The notes under the pieces were generated by a model. It was not told where the DNA came from. It searched no databases and saw only the letters and a list, made by a program, of their open reading frames with translations. A program made the translations under genes and the position numbers. From assembly GCA_014526335.1 (NCBI GenBank), contig JACTAT010000042.1:1312941-1376940 (forward strand): a stretch of DNA of 64,000 nucleotides, written 5' to 3'. The stretch is from Chrysaora quinquecirrha (lineage: Eukaryota; Cnidaria; Scyphozoa; Semaeostomeae; Pelagiidae). This document shows positions 11,530 to 23,699 of this stretch, one piece after another (within the stretch, counting starts at the first letter, position 1; the number at the start of each line of letters is the position of its first letter).

Positions 11530-11887
11530 CTACACGTTTTTCTTTATAAGGAACCTTTGGTCTGAGTTGAGGCTCGAGTTCCTTAATTTTTCGACAAAAT
11601 GAGGCTGAAGTTCCTTATATTGTTCCTTGTCATGACATATGCTTGAATACTAATTTTTACAGCAAATTCATTTAAATTTGCTTCATTTTCTAACTTTAAA
11701 TAAAAATGGAGTCTTTTTTGGCAGAACGATGGGAAATATATTGTTATTCTGTTATTTTTCTGTACAAATAATCTTGTTCTTGAAAACATTTATTCCTAGT
11801 TTTTCATCCAAGCCTCGACAGTTCCTTAAAGTTCCTTAATTTTTTGGGAATTGTCAGCCTCGAGTTCCTTATAAAAAAAACGTGTAG
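11530..11887. mobile_element. 358-bp MITE nested in the larger element
   Basis: The left end CTACACGTTTTTCTTTATAAGG and the right end ..CCTTATAAAAAAAACGTGTAG are inverted copies of about 24 bp. The similarity continues inward around GGCTCGAGTTCCTTA. There is no coding capacity. A target duplication could not be defined. Confidence 0.65.
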
Positions 11888-12854
11888 TTTGGAAACCAGG
11901 CATAGTGATGGATTGGAGGGGAATTCAAATACTACGGTTCACCCTAAACACAGAAAAATCCGTTCACTTTCGTGTTAAAGTACGAAGTGTGCCACTTTTT
12001 ATCAGTCTTAATAGGCATAAAACAGAGATTTGTACAAGATAACAGAAATCGATAAGCTATTTAATTGACTTTTGCAAAGAATTTTGATGAAGTTTTTAGA
12101 GTTGCAAGGTGAGAGACGCAGTTCGAAGTTGTTAAGTTGACAAATGTATAACTCTGTAAGTGCGGCTTTGTGGGACGAATTCTCCAATAATAGTAGAGAC
12201 GAGCACTGAATGATAACAATGAAAAAACGTAAGAAAAAGGCTAAATAGGATTTATAGGGTAGGTTCCCAGATTCAGATATTATCTGGCTTGTGGCTCCTA
12301 TTCTGGCACAAATTTTGTTGCCGAAATATCTAACTGAAACTGAATCGGTCGATTTGCTTCGCTAAGATTCGCCCCAGTTCATTTAAGCAATCGCTAGTAG
12401 CTGGCAAGTGGCCGCGCAATTTCTTCTTGTCTTTCGCCAATCTTGACGACTGAAATGGACATACCTATTGATGTTATGGAGTTTCGTCTATGCAATGAAA
12501 CTTAACCCTCAATGGCTGTTTCCCTCTGTCTCTTAGCATTTCTTCCTAACCAAGTGACCACGTATCAAACTGCGGCTGTTCGACTTTTGTAAGCATTGCC
12601 ATCGCCTATGCCTTTGTCTACAACTTATCGACATAGGTGTCTGCCGTCTTCTCGAGCATTTACGGCTACATAAGTCAAATTAAAGACCGTGGTCATAAAA
12701 AGTAATTCGATCTATCTAGCTCAATCATATTACCATTCTCAGAGAAAGTAAGCAGAAAATGGTGTTTTATAATTTTTGCTCCATTTGAGATGTTCTTTCT
12801 GACCATATCATTAAAAACACAAAATTCAAAGTCAGATTTTCACTGACCGTAACT

Positions 12855-13538
12855 TTTCTACGTCATCGATGACGTCACAACCATTGATTTGCAAGAATGT
12901 TCCCAAGTCTTAAAATGATCACCAACCACCAAAGAGTCCAGAACTACTTAAAAATTTCCGGTTACCCAGTTTGCTAGAATGTTGCCAAAAATGCCCTGTC
13001 TAGAGTCAGAATCAGGGTAATTCGACAGCCTAAATTGTCTTGAACAAACGACCCCTTACCACACCTGCAAATTGTTTTCAATGCCCCCCAAATAAAATAG
13101 ATGTCGGTCAGTCCTAAATGTTGATGATGGTGATGATTATGACGATGCTAATGATGAAGATGATGGTGGGTACCCTGGTGGTGCTTGTGGTTATAGTAAC
13201 CCTGTTCCTTCGAGTCCTTGGAACACAAATCCTATTCGAAATTGCCGCACTCGGATCAGTTTCCTTGATCGCGGTTTCAAGAATTTTCGCGATGCTTGTT
13301 ATTGGCAAAATTGACGTATGTGGCAATATGCCAATCATTTTGAAGTAAACAACAACGAGTCATTGCATAGATTTTTTTTATCATATTGTAGCGGCGTTTA
13401 TTTACCGATTGTTTGCCGCAAGATCTAAAGTCTCGACCATTGTTGCAGGGCTTTCTGTACCCATTGTTTGCAATGCTTGAACGCCTTAGATGCTTCATAA
13501 GATGCAAAACTCGAACTGGATGAAGCTGGAATAAACAT
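12855..13538. other. Intronic sequence
   Basis: No gene found. It holds a perfect 16-bp palindrome, ACGTCATCGATGACGT (12860-12875), directly next to the end of the 10066 element and overlapping a TGACGTCA-like motif, and a degenerate GATGAT tract (13120-13170). Confidence 0.4.
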
Positions 13539-13539
13539 T

Positions 13540-13602
<63 letters not shown>

Positions 13603-13610
13603 ATGATAAA
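13539..13610. repeat. ATG trinucleotide microsatellite
   Basis: About 20 nearly perfect ATG units with rare changes. Poly-Met and poly-Ile frames through it are artefacts. Confidence 0.95.
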
Positions 13611-15214
13611 GGCCTTAATTCTCAATTCTCAATCGTCATTATTATCATCAAAAAGGGTTGTTGTTGTTTTGATGGTCTGGAAGCCTATTGTCTTAACTCT
13701 TTGCCTCGATTTTAACGAGCCACGTGACCAAACTGAGGGGACGGGGACGCGAGTGCGTTGTTTGCATGTCTGCGTTATGTACTGTACTATCCTTGTTTTC
13801 TCTGCGAAACTTGGCGTTTTTGATTTAAATGTTACGCCCATTCAACTTTGCTTTAGTTTATTCACTGTACATAAGCTTAATACATGATGGTTTAGATTTC
13901 TGGCTTTCGGGAAAGCGCGCGGTGACTAGTATTGAGCAATTTCATTTCTCTCGAATATACTGAAAATGTGAACATTTCAAATTTGTCTTTCCAAATTCAC
14001 TGTTATTTTTCGTGCAGAGAAATGCGGAAATAAATCGTGGTTTGGAAAAAAAATAGATCGGGAGAATTTCGCTAATATTTCCAGGTTCTCGCATCGGCGG
14101 ACGTCACTCCCTCGTTTAAGGATTTCTAGGGATTTCTATCGATTGGATATTTTCAGTGGAAAAACATTTTCTTTCCTGCGTGCAGCCGAAATAAGTGGAA
14201 AGATTCTGTGAGATAGAAGAATCTGAGGCGTTTGAGTTGAGCCTCAAACTTAGAGCTCCAGCCAGGGGCCGTTCACTCCCTTGAATCGCGTACATCTTTT
14301 TGAAGATTAAAATTTCCCTCGCTTGAGACTGCAAGCAGGTAACGTTTTTCTCGTGGGAGAAACTAACACGCGGAATTTCAGCCAGTAATTTCTCCTTTTC
14401 TCTGTCAATTGAGAGCAATTCTTTCTTCCCCTTCTTCTCCCTAGCTGTGTTTTCTTCCGATCAAGAGTCTTTGAATTCTATTATTTCATGCAAGGAGGAA
14501 GCTCTGAAGATTTTATAATAAGTTTTGCTGAGTTTTTGAAGGGTGTGGTGATCGATTCGGGTAGAGGGTTAGCAACAGCGAAAAACTTAGTAATGGCCTT
14601 TTCTACTTGGTTTCCGAATCGAAACGAGACGTTGCCTATAAAAGGCATTTTTAGGTAAACGGGGCACTTTTGCGGACCATACTTTCTGTCAGCTCAAAAA
14701 ACTTGCGAACTTGCAAATGCAATCCGAACTAACGTCCTCAAGATAGCCGTTGTCGATTAAAGTTAATCTTATTTTGTCATATTCCGACTCAAGTCGAGTT
14801 TTAGAGCAAATCATATGTGCCCGATGAACAGGAGCGTTAGTGAAGTTAATTTTCCTCTCTTTGGACTAAAGTGATCCCAACGAAAATATAGAGGCAGCTA
14901 AAAGTTTGTTACCTGTATATACTGGTGAGCAATCAAGTAGCAGTGCTTTCAACAAAAACATCAAGAAAAGGTAAGAAGGATGTTGTTGTGCTCCTTGAGG
15001 ATGCAAGGCTTTGAGGTTTTGGATAAAAATGTTACATTCGGGTCGATACACCTTCCTTTTGTGGATAAATCTCATTGTTCAAGCTGAACTCCGCCGGGCT
15101 GGGGGCAGATTGCATCCATCCGACAAATACCTTAGGGAGTGGCAGGGCGACAAGCCCCCCTATCATTTAGAAGGATTTCAAAATGAATTAAAATTGAGTC
15201 GAAGTATAAAGCAT

Positions 15215-15248
<34 letters not shown>

Positions 15249-18200
15249 ACACAGGCTACAGTACCAATCATATAGCATATAGTACGAGTCGTTAAGAGAA
15301 CAATTTCGACATAATTTTTTTAGAAATACCTTATTCCAAGCCTTTTTCTGGCTGACTTCCAGAATTAAAAGGTCGGAAGTGACCATATAATGGAGGCAAG
15401 TGGCTGGCCCTCAAACTTTAAAGAAAGTTTTACAGTCTGTGCAGAGCAGAAACCTGTGCGGTCTCCAAAAAGCATAGCAAAAGAAGCCGTCGCTTCATCT
15501 CTTTTTCCAACGCCATGCATGCGGGATGTCTATTTATTGTTTCACAAGAGCATAAATTATCCGATAACCCTATATTGCAAATGCCGCACTCTGATTGGCC
15601 AATGCCGTGTGACGCCATGCAAATCTCAATTAGATTGTGAAATGAGAATAGTTTCAATATGGCGGCACCAGAGGATGCAATAAATACAATCTAAAAAAAT
15701 ATTTAAATGTTTATATTAAATTATTTATTACCAGGTAGGAAAGATTTGGTTATAACTATTAGGCACATTTTCCAATAATGTGTTAGACCTGCTAAAGTTT
15801 GGTTAGCTATACTTCTAAACAGTCAGAGTTTTCATTTCTCGTACAAATCTGTTAGGCCATCGTCGTGCAAACGGGAACTCAAAGAATCAAAGATAGACAA
15901 CACAAAACATACTCACTGAATAAAATAACTAATTGGCCAGACCGAATATTCATATTGAAAGAAGGTATCTTTACCACACAAAGAATGCCCAACGGCCGAT
16001 CAATAACTATCGCGAAATCTTCACAGAACAAGGCGACACAGTTACTCCCTTTTCAGTGTCTGTCGAAAATCGAAAAAGTAACTACACAAACTTTTTGGGC
16101 GCAAGGCATCGAAAAAATCGCTGAACATACAAAATACTAAATACTTAACAAAAGTAGTTCTTTCACAATCTTTCCTTGGAATTGAGGTACATGCAACAGA
16201 TCTAACGGGAAAACGGTTTTAATATCCAAAACAAAAGGCCAAGTCAGAGCGCGGCCTTAGACTTATTACCTGAGTCGTTGTTATCGATATTGAAATGAAT
16301 CCTCGGACGCTAAAACTTAGACTTATTGCTTGAGACGTTAGATTTCGCTCCCTCACCACTTCAACAACCCCCTACAACTATGAGTCATAAAAGAACAGTT
16401 GCTGCTTCATGGGGTCAGAAATTAGTTGCCTCAAATCCATGATTATCGTCTGTGAAAACTGGCGACCCACCGGCAAATATCTCTCTCACCTCACTTTTTG
16501 ACTCGGCCAAACAAAAAAGAGAAATCTCGCAATGGCTTCGTACAAAGACGAAGGTTTGAAAAAAGCGCAGCTCAGCATTTTTTAAAGATTTATCCTCGCT
16601 TTCTGGGTTAAAAACAACTAAAAAAATTATCAATCTCATAAAATTTACTTTGGTTGCAGTCAGCTGTGTTCTGCAAGGCTGCAAAACGAAAGAGGCGGAG
16701 TGAAATGGAAACAGAATTTTTAATTGTTACGAAATATCAAATTTTGGTCCACAAAACAACAGCCTGGACTTAAAAGAAATATTTGATTAACAACTAAAAA
16801 ACAAGAGACAACGTAAAAAAGAAACAAGTCAAGTCGGTGTAAAACTGAGGTGCCTGGCAGCTTTTGAAACTTTCGAAATTGATTGATTTAGGTCTGTACC
16901 CGTTACACAAGATATCTGTCTAGATTACTGTAATTCATGTTTATTGCAACGAAATTAACCGATTCCTTTCCAAAATGTCTGCTGGATGCAGTGCTGTATC
17001 TTACCTCTCCGCACATCCAGGATAATTCACTAACCATTACAACCTAACCCATTACCAAGCATATTCAAGATTTGGATATTGTCAAGCATGTTGCACAGAA
17101 GTTGTACAGAAGACGCGATGAAGACTGTTGAGTCTTTGACAGCGCCTTAATCTCTTTCATACTTAAGCTCAAAGAGGCCTTACATATATCGTGGAAGAAA
17201 CAAACTTTCAAAAGGCAGAGATACCATCATAACCTCTCGTTGTCGTAGATTGCTACCTTTAGTATTTTTAGTATACTTAAAAAATAATTAAACTATTCTT
17301 CTCATGAACACAAAAAAGTGCGACCCTATGGGCATATTCTTTGCCTTTGTTGTTAGGAGTCCAAGTCGATATTTATTAATGTAAAAGGAAACTTTCTCGC
17401 CATGCCAACTTGCCACGATTTAAAAATTGCTTTGGATATCGCTAAAAAGCTTACCAGTAAAATTCGCAGTTTCACAGGCACTTAAGCAACCACTGAGTTA
17501 CATGGATTCTATGGTACGAGCATCTTAGGACGTTGCGCAATAAACTACGCAGTTGTTCTCCAGGAGGATGCTGTTACAAAAGGATTGCAAATGGCAACAT
17601 CTAGACTAGCAAAACAAGACTTAAGCAGCTAAAGAAACCAGTAAATAAATCCTGCAACTTGCAGTTGTAAAAGAGCCAGACCAGATCTTTTACTTATTAA
17701 AGAGAAAGAACCAGTGGAGCGTCGCGGGAAAATTGGTCTTGGCTCACCCTATTTCGCCGTGCAGACTTTGTTTTGTTTTTCACTGGGGGCACGTTTTACC
17801 CCCCCCCCCGAACATTGTCATCTTAGCAGCCGTAACACATGAAAGGGCCAACTTTGTACAAGTACACAACCAACCATTTTTGTTCAACAAATAGCATGGC
17901 ATGGTGTAAGTAAGAGACTTGTTGCTAAGCAACCATATGTTGGTAGGCAAATATATGACGTCCTTTGGCAAGGTATTTTTGCTCAAAAGAGACCAGTCTT
18001 AGGAGAAACATTGGGGGGGACGTAAATCGACCACCGTTCAGAATAGGGTTAAGCGATTTTGCAAAGAACTATGAAAGAGGGAGTCAAAGGATCAACATTA
18101 AATCAAATTTCTTCTCAAAAGGACTGTATCCGACATAACTTACTATTTCGTCATACCATTTCAGCAAAACTAGTTGTACGTGCCCATTTACAAACCAAGC

Positions 18201-18684
18201 GTGGGAGAATATCCAAAGGATATGTAATAATGAGATGTAGTTAGGAGTGGTTAAAAAATTGGAGCAGTTTATGCGAATGATAACATCACAGAAATAATCG
18301 AATATGAAGAAAAAAATAATAATTCAACTATATCCTTATAACATTAAGCAGCAGTTGGGGAGGGGGTCGGAAACTATTTTAATGTTAATTATGTAAGCTA
18401 GAAAGCAAAGCAATTTGCTAGTTTTTGGAAAACAATCCATCTATCGTTTATAAGCCTTGCCTAGCAACAGGACAAAATGATTTGATGCGACTGAATAAAT
18501 ATAAAAAAAAATTTCGCAAGATGTAAAACGACACGAAAAACTTTCGGAAATCGTCGGTAGAACATTGCTACAGTTTGCGTAAGGCGTAAAAAGGTAAAGT
18601 TCGTGTAAGGATTTGTGGTCTTCGTCAACCTTCATAGACGTTTTCAAGAACGGGCTGGCAGGATGGATATTTTCAAAATCTAAA
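13611..18684. other. Long intronic stretch, no gene recognised
   Basis: Several ORFs of 60-100 codons occur (for example 14116-14418 minus and 15390-15683 plus), but none has family features or splice context I can support. A 53-bp segment at 14941-14995 (GTGCTTTCAACAAAAACATC..) has a diverged second copy at about 22620-22672, so it is part of a dispersed repeat. A perfect TA microsatellite sits at 15217-15247. A C homopolymer of 12 bases lies at about 17799. Confidence 0.45.
15217..15247. repeat. TA dinucleotide microsatellite
   Basis: About 15 uninterrupted TA units flanked by GGTATA and TATACC, so the whole block is a perfect palindrome and a likely slippage or cruciform site. Confidence 0.95.
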
Positions 18685-18765
18685 GAAATCGAGCATTTGA
18701 AAGTTAAATCGTATAGAGCACCCAAGACCTAATCTTTGTGCAAAGTCTCACTGTACTTGCGCTTG
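18685..18765. repeat. Diverged fragment of the 43412 MITE family
   Basis: TGTATAGAGCA-like sequence (CGTATAGAGCACCCAAGACC) followed by TTTGTGCAAAGTCTCACTG resembles the inner part of the terminal repeat at about 43470-43520. No second arm or target duplication is evident here. Confidence 0.4.
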
Positions 18766-19232
18766 GTCATCGCCATTACTTTTGTCCTTCGCATTGCCAT
18801 GATAGTCATCCTCTTTGATGGTTGGTACGTGGCACAAGGTACAGAAACGGATGCAGTTCCGCTAATATCACATGAACACATGCTGTTATTCGGCCTTTCA
18901 ATTTCATCAGTCATTCTATTCTCAAATGCCAAACATGTTTCTTCTTATTAGAGATCATGAGTGAAAAGTGCGTAAATCTAACCAGGGTTTCTCGCACGAG
19001 AAGTGAGCTGGCTGGTGAGTAATTTCCGTACACTTACATAGTCATATACACGACTTCAGTGCATGGTAGTTACTCACTAGTCAGCTTAGCTCTTGAGGTC
19101 GTGTGGTTATCACTTGTGAGACATCAATTTGATTCTCACATATTGATGTCTAGCTACAACAAGAGTGAGACGAATCTGGCATTTGAGAAAAGAGCGGATG
19201 GAAAGGTTATTCATGCAAGTCCTTCTTTTTTG

Positions 19233-19570
19233 TGAACATCATCACAATCAGCATCATCATCAATATTGTTATTGCTATCATTATCACCATCGTGGCCTTC
19301 TTCATTACCATTCTCATCATAATGACAGTAATTATCATCATGATCATCACCATTATGGTCCTTAATATATCTCAACCATCATCATCATCATTAATATATC
19401 ATCATTTTCATCAACATCATCATCATCATAATCATCATCATAATCATCATCATCATCATCATCATTATCACCACCACCATCATCATCATCGTCATCATTA
19501 CATTCATCATCGTGGTCGTTGTCAATTCATTATGATTGTCTTTGTCATCATCATGATCATCAATATCATC
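19233..19570. repeat. CAT/ATC trinucleotide microsatellite region
   Basis: An imperfect array of CAT/ATC units, purest at 19376-19500. The plus-strand frame rich in Ile and His and the minus-strand frame of poly-Met are artefacts of the repeat. Confidence 0.95.
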
Positions 19571-21025
19571 CACTTTGTGGTTGTTTTGTCATTTTGATCA
19601 TCATCAGGGCTAATATGAGGTAGGTTGTCTTAGACCTTCTAATGATGGCAGGTGATCATCAAGATACTCATCGCATAACATCACTGCTTTGGGCATCACT
19701 AAAATTTTGAAGGATTATTTGTCAGCAGAGGACACCTTGCAATAAAAGTTGCTTTAATTAAGGGCGGGGGGAAAGACCTCTTCAACAAAGGATTTAAGTT
19801 CACACTATGTCAACAAAGGGTACCATACCTTCTAAGATTTTTTCAATTTTTCTTGGTATGTTATTTCTTGTAACTACGAATTCTCAATGTAGCTAGAATC
19901 TTTTGGCCGTTATTTGTGTATTGCTCCATCACAATGTTCTCATTATAATTTATTTTAATTGTTTATGATTTCGATTACAATTTAATCATTTGATATTATA
20001 ACAATCATAGTATAAATATTGACAAAAAATTGTCGACATTAAAGGGAATCAACACTGGTATATTTGGAATTTTAAAAACAGCCTATTGAATTGCTTTGAA
20101 TTCACAATACAATTTGTCACCGTCATGATCTTTCACTCCGGACAAGACATTCAGTCGTTGTTCATTAGTGGAAAACAGAGACGTTATCTGAGATAAAAAT
20201 AGATTGCGCATACGCCAAATTTAAGGGTGTCGATTCCCTTTAGATAATTTTGGTAATTAGGCAAGTGATATTAAAATGTCGCCATTTCATAACAAGCCAT
20301 GAGACAACTTGAATACCTTTGTTGAAGAGTCCTTTCAATATAGATGTAAATATACATTTGCATTAATAATCCTCGAAGATGTTTTAAAACCAACTAATAA
20401 GAGACAATCTTGCTAAAATTGTTAAAATGAACTTCATGAAAGTAATCTTTAGCGATTTCAAGCCTGTTTATAATGCAATTTAAAATTTGCTATCAAAACA
20501 CCATTCTCGCAATGCATTATTTGAGGCAACAATTTAAAAGGTTTCATTGTTATGGTGTTCGAGACCTTCATGAAAACGAACAGATGAAATATGCTATAAT
20601 GTTCTTTAGAAGAAAGATTTAACAGAATATTAAAAAGCTTTTAAGTTAAGAATAATGGGTTAAATGGCAGTAACACTTGCCGTCAATAGCGACCAAGATG
20701 GATTGGGCTTAAAATTTGAGTTTAAGATTAAAGAAATCAAACCATTGTTTCTGTCCCGCTTTTTCTTAAAAAAGGGCTTCAAAAGGTAACCTGAAAGAAC
20801 CTAATTTTTGCAGCTTTGACCTGCATTGGTGCGGCATTTATTGAGAGAAGCATTGATTTTAAGCTTAGTTTTTATTTAAAAAGTGAGGAATTAGCGAAAG
20901 GTTTTCTCCTATCGAAGGCAATTTACTGTACTGATTAGCATAAAAAAGATGTTCAGAACTTGTGATCGAGTAAAACAAGCAAGGAAAGAAACGTGTGCAA
21001 GATTAACAAATGAAGAGTAGTTTAC
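19571..21025. other. Intronic sequence downstream of SRSF exon 4
   Basis: Nothing recognised beyond ordinary AT-rich intron on the minus strand. No ORF above background. Confidence 0.4.
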
Positions 21026-21095
21026 CTGCCAGCTTACACGGGTGGAAAGGTTTTCCACAATCAGCCTGTACTTTGTTTTCAAAGGGGGTCCATAC
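21026..21095 (-). CDS. SRSF4/5/6: SRSF4/5/6-like gene, exon 4 (first strand of the second RRM)
   Basis: A 70-base exon with acceptor GTCATAG and donor GTAAAC. Its first base completes the split Arg codon from exon 3. It encodes [19 protein letters not shown] then VSWQ. YGPP(x)KT(x)YRLIVENLS is a hallmark of SRSF4/5/6 just before and within the RNP2-like strand of the pseudo-RRM. The exon ends between WQ and DLKD, splitting the family's signature motif across an 18-kb intron. Phase is 1 in, 0 out, matching both neighbours. Confidence 0.9.
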
Positions 21096-21292
21096 CTATG
21101 ACAGATATTTGATTAACAGTTAGACAATAATTCATTTAAGAAACAATATTAGATACTACAGGCGTTGCCGAATACAGAACTGGGAAATGTCCTAGAAATT
21201 GGGATTACTGCCAGTACTTTCTGAAACGCGAAACAAGCCAAAACTACCCAAAACCATCTAAAAGGACACAAGAGCCCAAAATGACAGAAAAT

Positions 21293-21346
21293 GACCCATA
21301 ACCAGATCAAAACCACCCAGAACTGGTTTTTATCTGGTTATGGCAT
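21293..21346. repeat. Short perfect-arm hairpin upstream of SRSF exon 4
   Basis: CCATAACCAGATCAAAACCA and its near complement TGGTTTTTATCTGGTTATGG are separated by about eight bases. On the transcript strand it sits about 200 bases before the exon 4 acceptor, so an RNA stem could form there. Position is approximate by a base or two. Confidence 0.6.
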
Positions 21347-21949
21347 GTTTTAGAGTATTTTGATATATTTGGGTGGTATTGGGTCGTTTTGTGTGGTTCC
21401 CCATTTTCAGTAAGTATACTGCCAGTCTCATTTTCATTTGTAGTAAAATCAAAATGCGAAAATTAGGTCTTTTCTTCAATTTTTAAGCTATTCTCTTTCT
21501 ATTCATTTATTCTCAAAGTTCTTTTCCGCCCGAATTCGTATCTCCTTCTATTGACATCCCCACTACGTCATTCGCAGCTGTTTCATTACAAAAGATGATT
21601 CCAATTTGTTTTTCCTCGGCCGATTTCTGTCTCATTCCCACACAATATCGTTATTTAGAATCTAGCTCAACTACTCTCTTTACTTTTACGTCGGCAATAT
21701 GATTTTATTCCCTTTCGTTGTACAGCTTTCATTTAGAAATGTTAGTTCAGCAGAATGTTAACACGTAACACTCGTCTCTTTCACTGGCTCTGTGTTCTCT
21801 GCGCGTAAAATTAGAAATGCCCTGGAACTACGAAAAGAGCAAAGGATTGAATTTAATTGAACATTATCTCGCAGTCGCAATGTTCCTAAACATTTATTAT
21901 CAACCAATCCTAAATGTAAATAAACAACAAATACACTAAAACTGGGATA

Positions 21950-22080
21950 CATGCAAGATACAAAACACTTAAACGCCAAGAACTGAACACTAACAATATT
22001 AAATAATTAATGATTAAAAACGTAAATTACATGTAAGACACAAAACACTTAAACGCTAAGAACTGAACGCTAACAATATA
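21950..22080. repeat. Tandem duplication with 80-bp spacing
   Basis: The block CACAAAACACTTAAACGC(C/T)AAGAACTGAAC..TAACAATAT occurs twice, 80 bp apart, with about three differences. It is non-coding. Confidence 0.8.
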
Positions 22081-22124
22081 AAACACACACGAAAGCCCTT
22101 TGCGTAAGCAAAGTATCATTCGTG

Positions 22125-22146
22125 GCACTTTGCTTAAGCAAAGTGC
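22125..22146. repeat. Perfect 22-bp palindrome
   Basis: GCACTTTGC TTAA GCAAAGTGC is a perfect inverted repeat with no spacer. A related imperfect copy, CCTTTGCGTAAGCAAAG, lies just upstream (about 22098-22114), so the motif itself was repeated. Confidence 0.85.
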
Positions 22147-22439
22147 TCTCGTGTGCGGTGGACTTTTCGTTAGGAATTTGTCATTCGAGGCAAAAAGCAA
22201 AATATCCAACGTGTTTGATTTTTTTTGTCATTCGTGGCACTTTTTTACCGTGTGCGGCGGACCAAAGCTATTTGCTTACGTACGATCCCAGTAATAAACA
22301 AGAAAATATCGCCGATGACCTTTTGTAAATTGATCAAATCAGGCTATTTCATTTAGAAATTTTGTGGATTCGATAGGGAATCGATGTGCCAAAGTAGGGA
22401 AAGGTTTACATTGGTGTTGCTCCTCAGTCTTGTTATTGT

Positions 22440-22600
22440 TCAGATCTTCAATCCCGTTCCATGGTCCTGTCCCTCAGTTTTGTTATTGTTGATGCTCCCT
22501 AGTCCTGAAATAATTCATGGTCTTCAGTCCCGTTCCTTTATCCTGAAATTATTCATGGTCTTCAGTCCCGTTCCTTCATCCTGTTCTTTAGTCCTATATA
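22440..22600. repeat. Imperfect 38-bp tandem repeat
   Basis: The units contain AATTATTCATGGTCTTCAG followed by TCCCGTTCCTT(T/C)ATCCTG, two to three copies with drift. The open plus-strand frame across it is a by-product. Confidence 0.7.
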
Positions 22601-22710
22601 GGGGTAAGAAATCCAATAGCTGTGTTTTCAACAACAACGTCGAGAAACGGTAAGGAGTTGTTTTGCTCCTTTTCGAATGTAAACTTAAGAGATGGGTGTA
22701 ATGCAGGGGG

Positions 22711-22970
22711 CATTTCTCAATTGGGATCCATATCCTATCTTCTTTAGCATATCCAAATGTCTGTTTTCGCCAAATTTGATGCTTTTGTTACAGTTTGCAA
22801 CAAAACTAGTGTTATAGCATATGCAGAGGCCTGTTACCAATTACCCCCAGTCTACGAACAGCACAAGCGAGCTTTCCTCAGTTGGTGTCCATATCCTATC
22901 TTTTTAGAGTGTCGAAATGCCACTTTTCGTCAAAATTTATGCTGGTATCACAACAATGCACAATTTTTTT
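22711..22970. repeat. Diverged tandem duplication, period about 160 bp
   Basis: CTCAATTGGGATCCATATCC at 22716 and CTCAGTTGGTGTCCATATCC at 22877 start two similar blocks that continue through a TTTTCG(C/T)CAAA segment. Each block lies within short plus frames of no known family. Confidence 0.7.
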
Positions 22971-23699
22971 CAACAACATCCCAACTACGAACGGATGACG
23001 CCATCATCAATATTGTAACCTTGGAAATGTCATAAAATGCAAACACTGCAAATCGAAAGCTCCCAATGTGTTCTATCTATATTTGACATCTTGTTTCATG
23101 CTGAGTGGCTATCAAGCGAATTACAATAGGTAAAAGGTATTTTTATGACGTCATCGTGACGTCGTATATCACGTGATACACACATATTCTCGATTTGGCT
23201 CCTGGTCGTAAACGATTCAGTGTGGTTGATTTTCCTGGGAATCGAGTTTAGAAGCAAAGGGCAGCCACTTTCTTAGATTGCAAAATAGCCTGTCTACTTC
23301 AGAATGACTTGTTTTGAAATAGAGAACAAGTGTGACGATTTTGAGAAGTTCTCAGTTGGACTTTTTGAGGAAAGGAAGAGAAGTTTTAATCAAGTTGTAA
23401 TACTCTATGATCTGTGTTTATTTATAAAAATATTGAAACATTACCTTTCGTGTTTGATTTGGAGATTTTTATCCTTGATACTTATTGACAATTACTAAAA
23501 TTTATTAGCGCATCTTTTGACACTCATATCCTTTCCACTGTTTCAATTACGTCGCCATGGCAACCAAGTTTTGAAAGATAGGTAGGAAACGATGGTCAGA
23601 AACTTGGTTTAGAAGTGAATTTAAGTGCTCTTCAGTATCAAAAAACTTGAAAATAGCCTATGTTTACGGTATAGGTGAGCGTTTGAAGTTATATATGTT
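22971..23699. other. Intronic sequence before a LINE fragment
   Basis: No feature recognised except a TGACGTCATCGTGACGTCGTATATCACGTGA region (about 23145-23175) with repeated CRE/E-box-like motifs. Possibly the LINE begins somewhere here, but no reading frame supports it before about 23700. Confidence 0.35.

Larger units (their letters stand above)
10066..12854. mobile_element. 2.8-kb DNA element with long, interrupted terminal inverted repeats
   Basis: Both ends read AGTTACGGTCAGTGAAAATC inward (from 10066 on the plus strand, from 12854 on the minus strand). Homology continues for about 250 bp. The right arm (about 12600-12854) is continuous. The left arm is split by about 490 bp of unrelated sequence (about 10165-10658) and resumes to about 10815. 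The arms are clearly homologous in the stretch around TCGATAAGTTGTAG. The centre carries a hexamer minisatellite and a nested small element. No transposase frame is seen, so it is non-autonomous or decayed. Confidence 0.72.

Noticed and set aside
13425..13887. Poly-Met and poly-Ile ORFs on both strands
   Set aside because: They arise from the ATG microsatellite at 13539-13610.
19165..19597. His/Ile-rich plus ORFs and Met-rich minus ORF
   Set aside because: They arise from the CAT/ATC microsatellite. No splice or family support.
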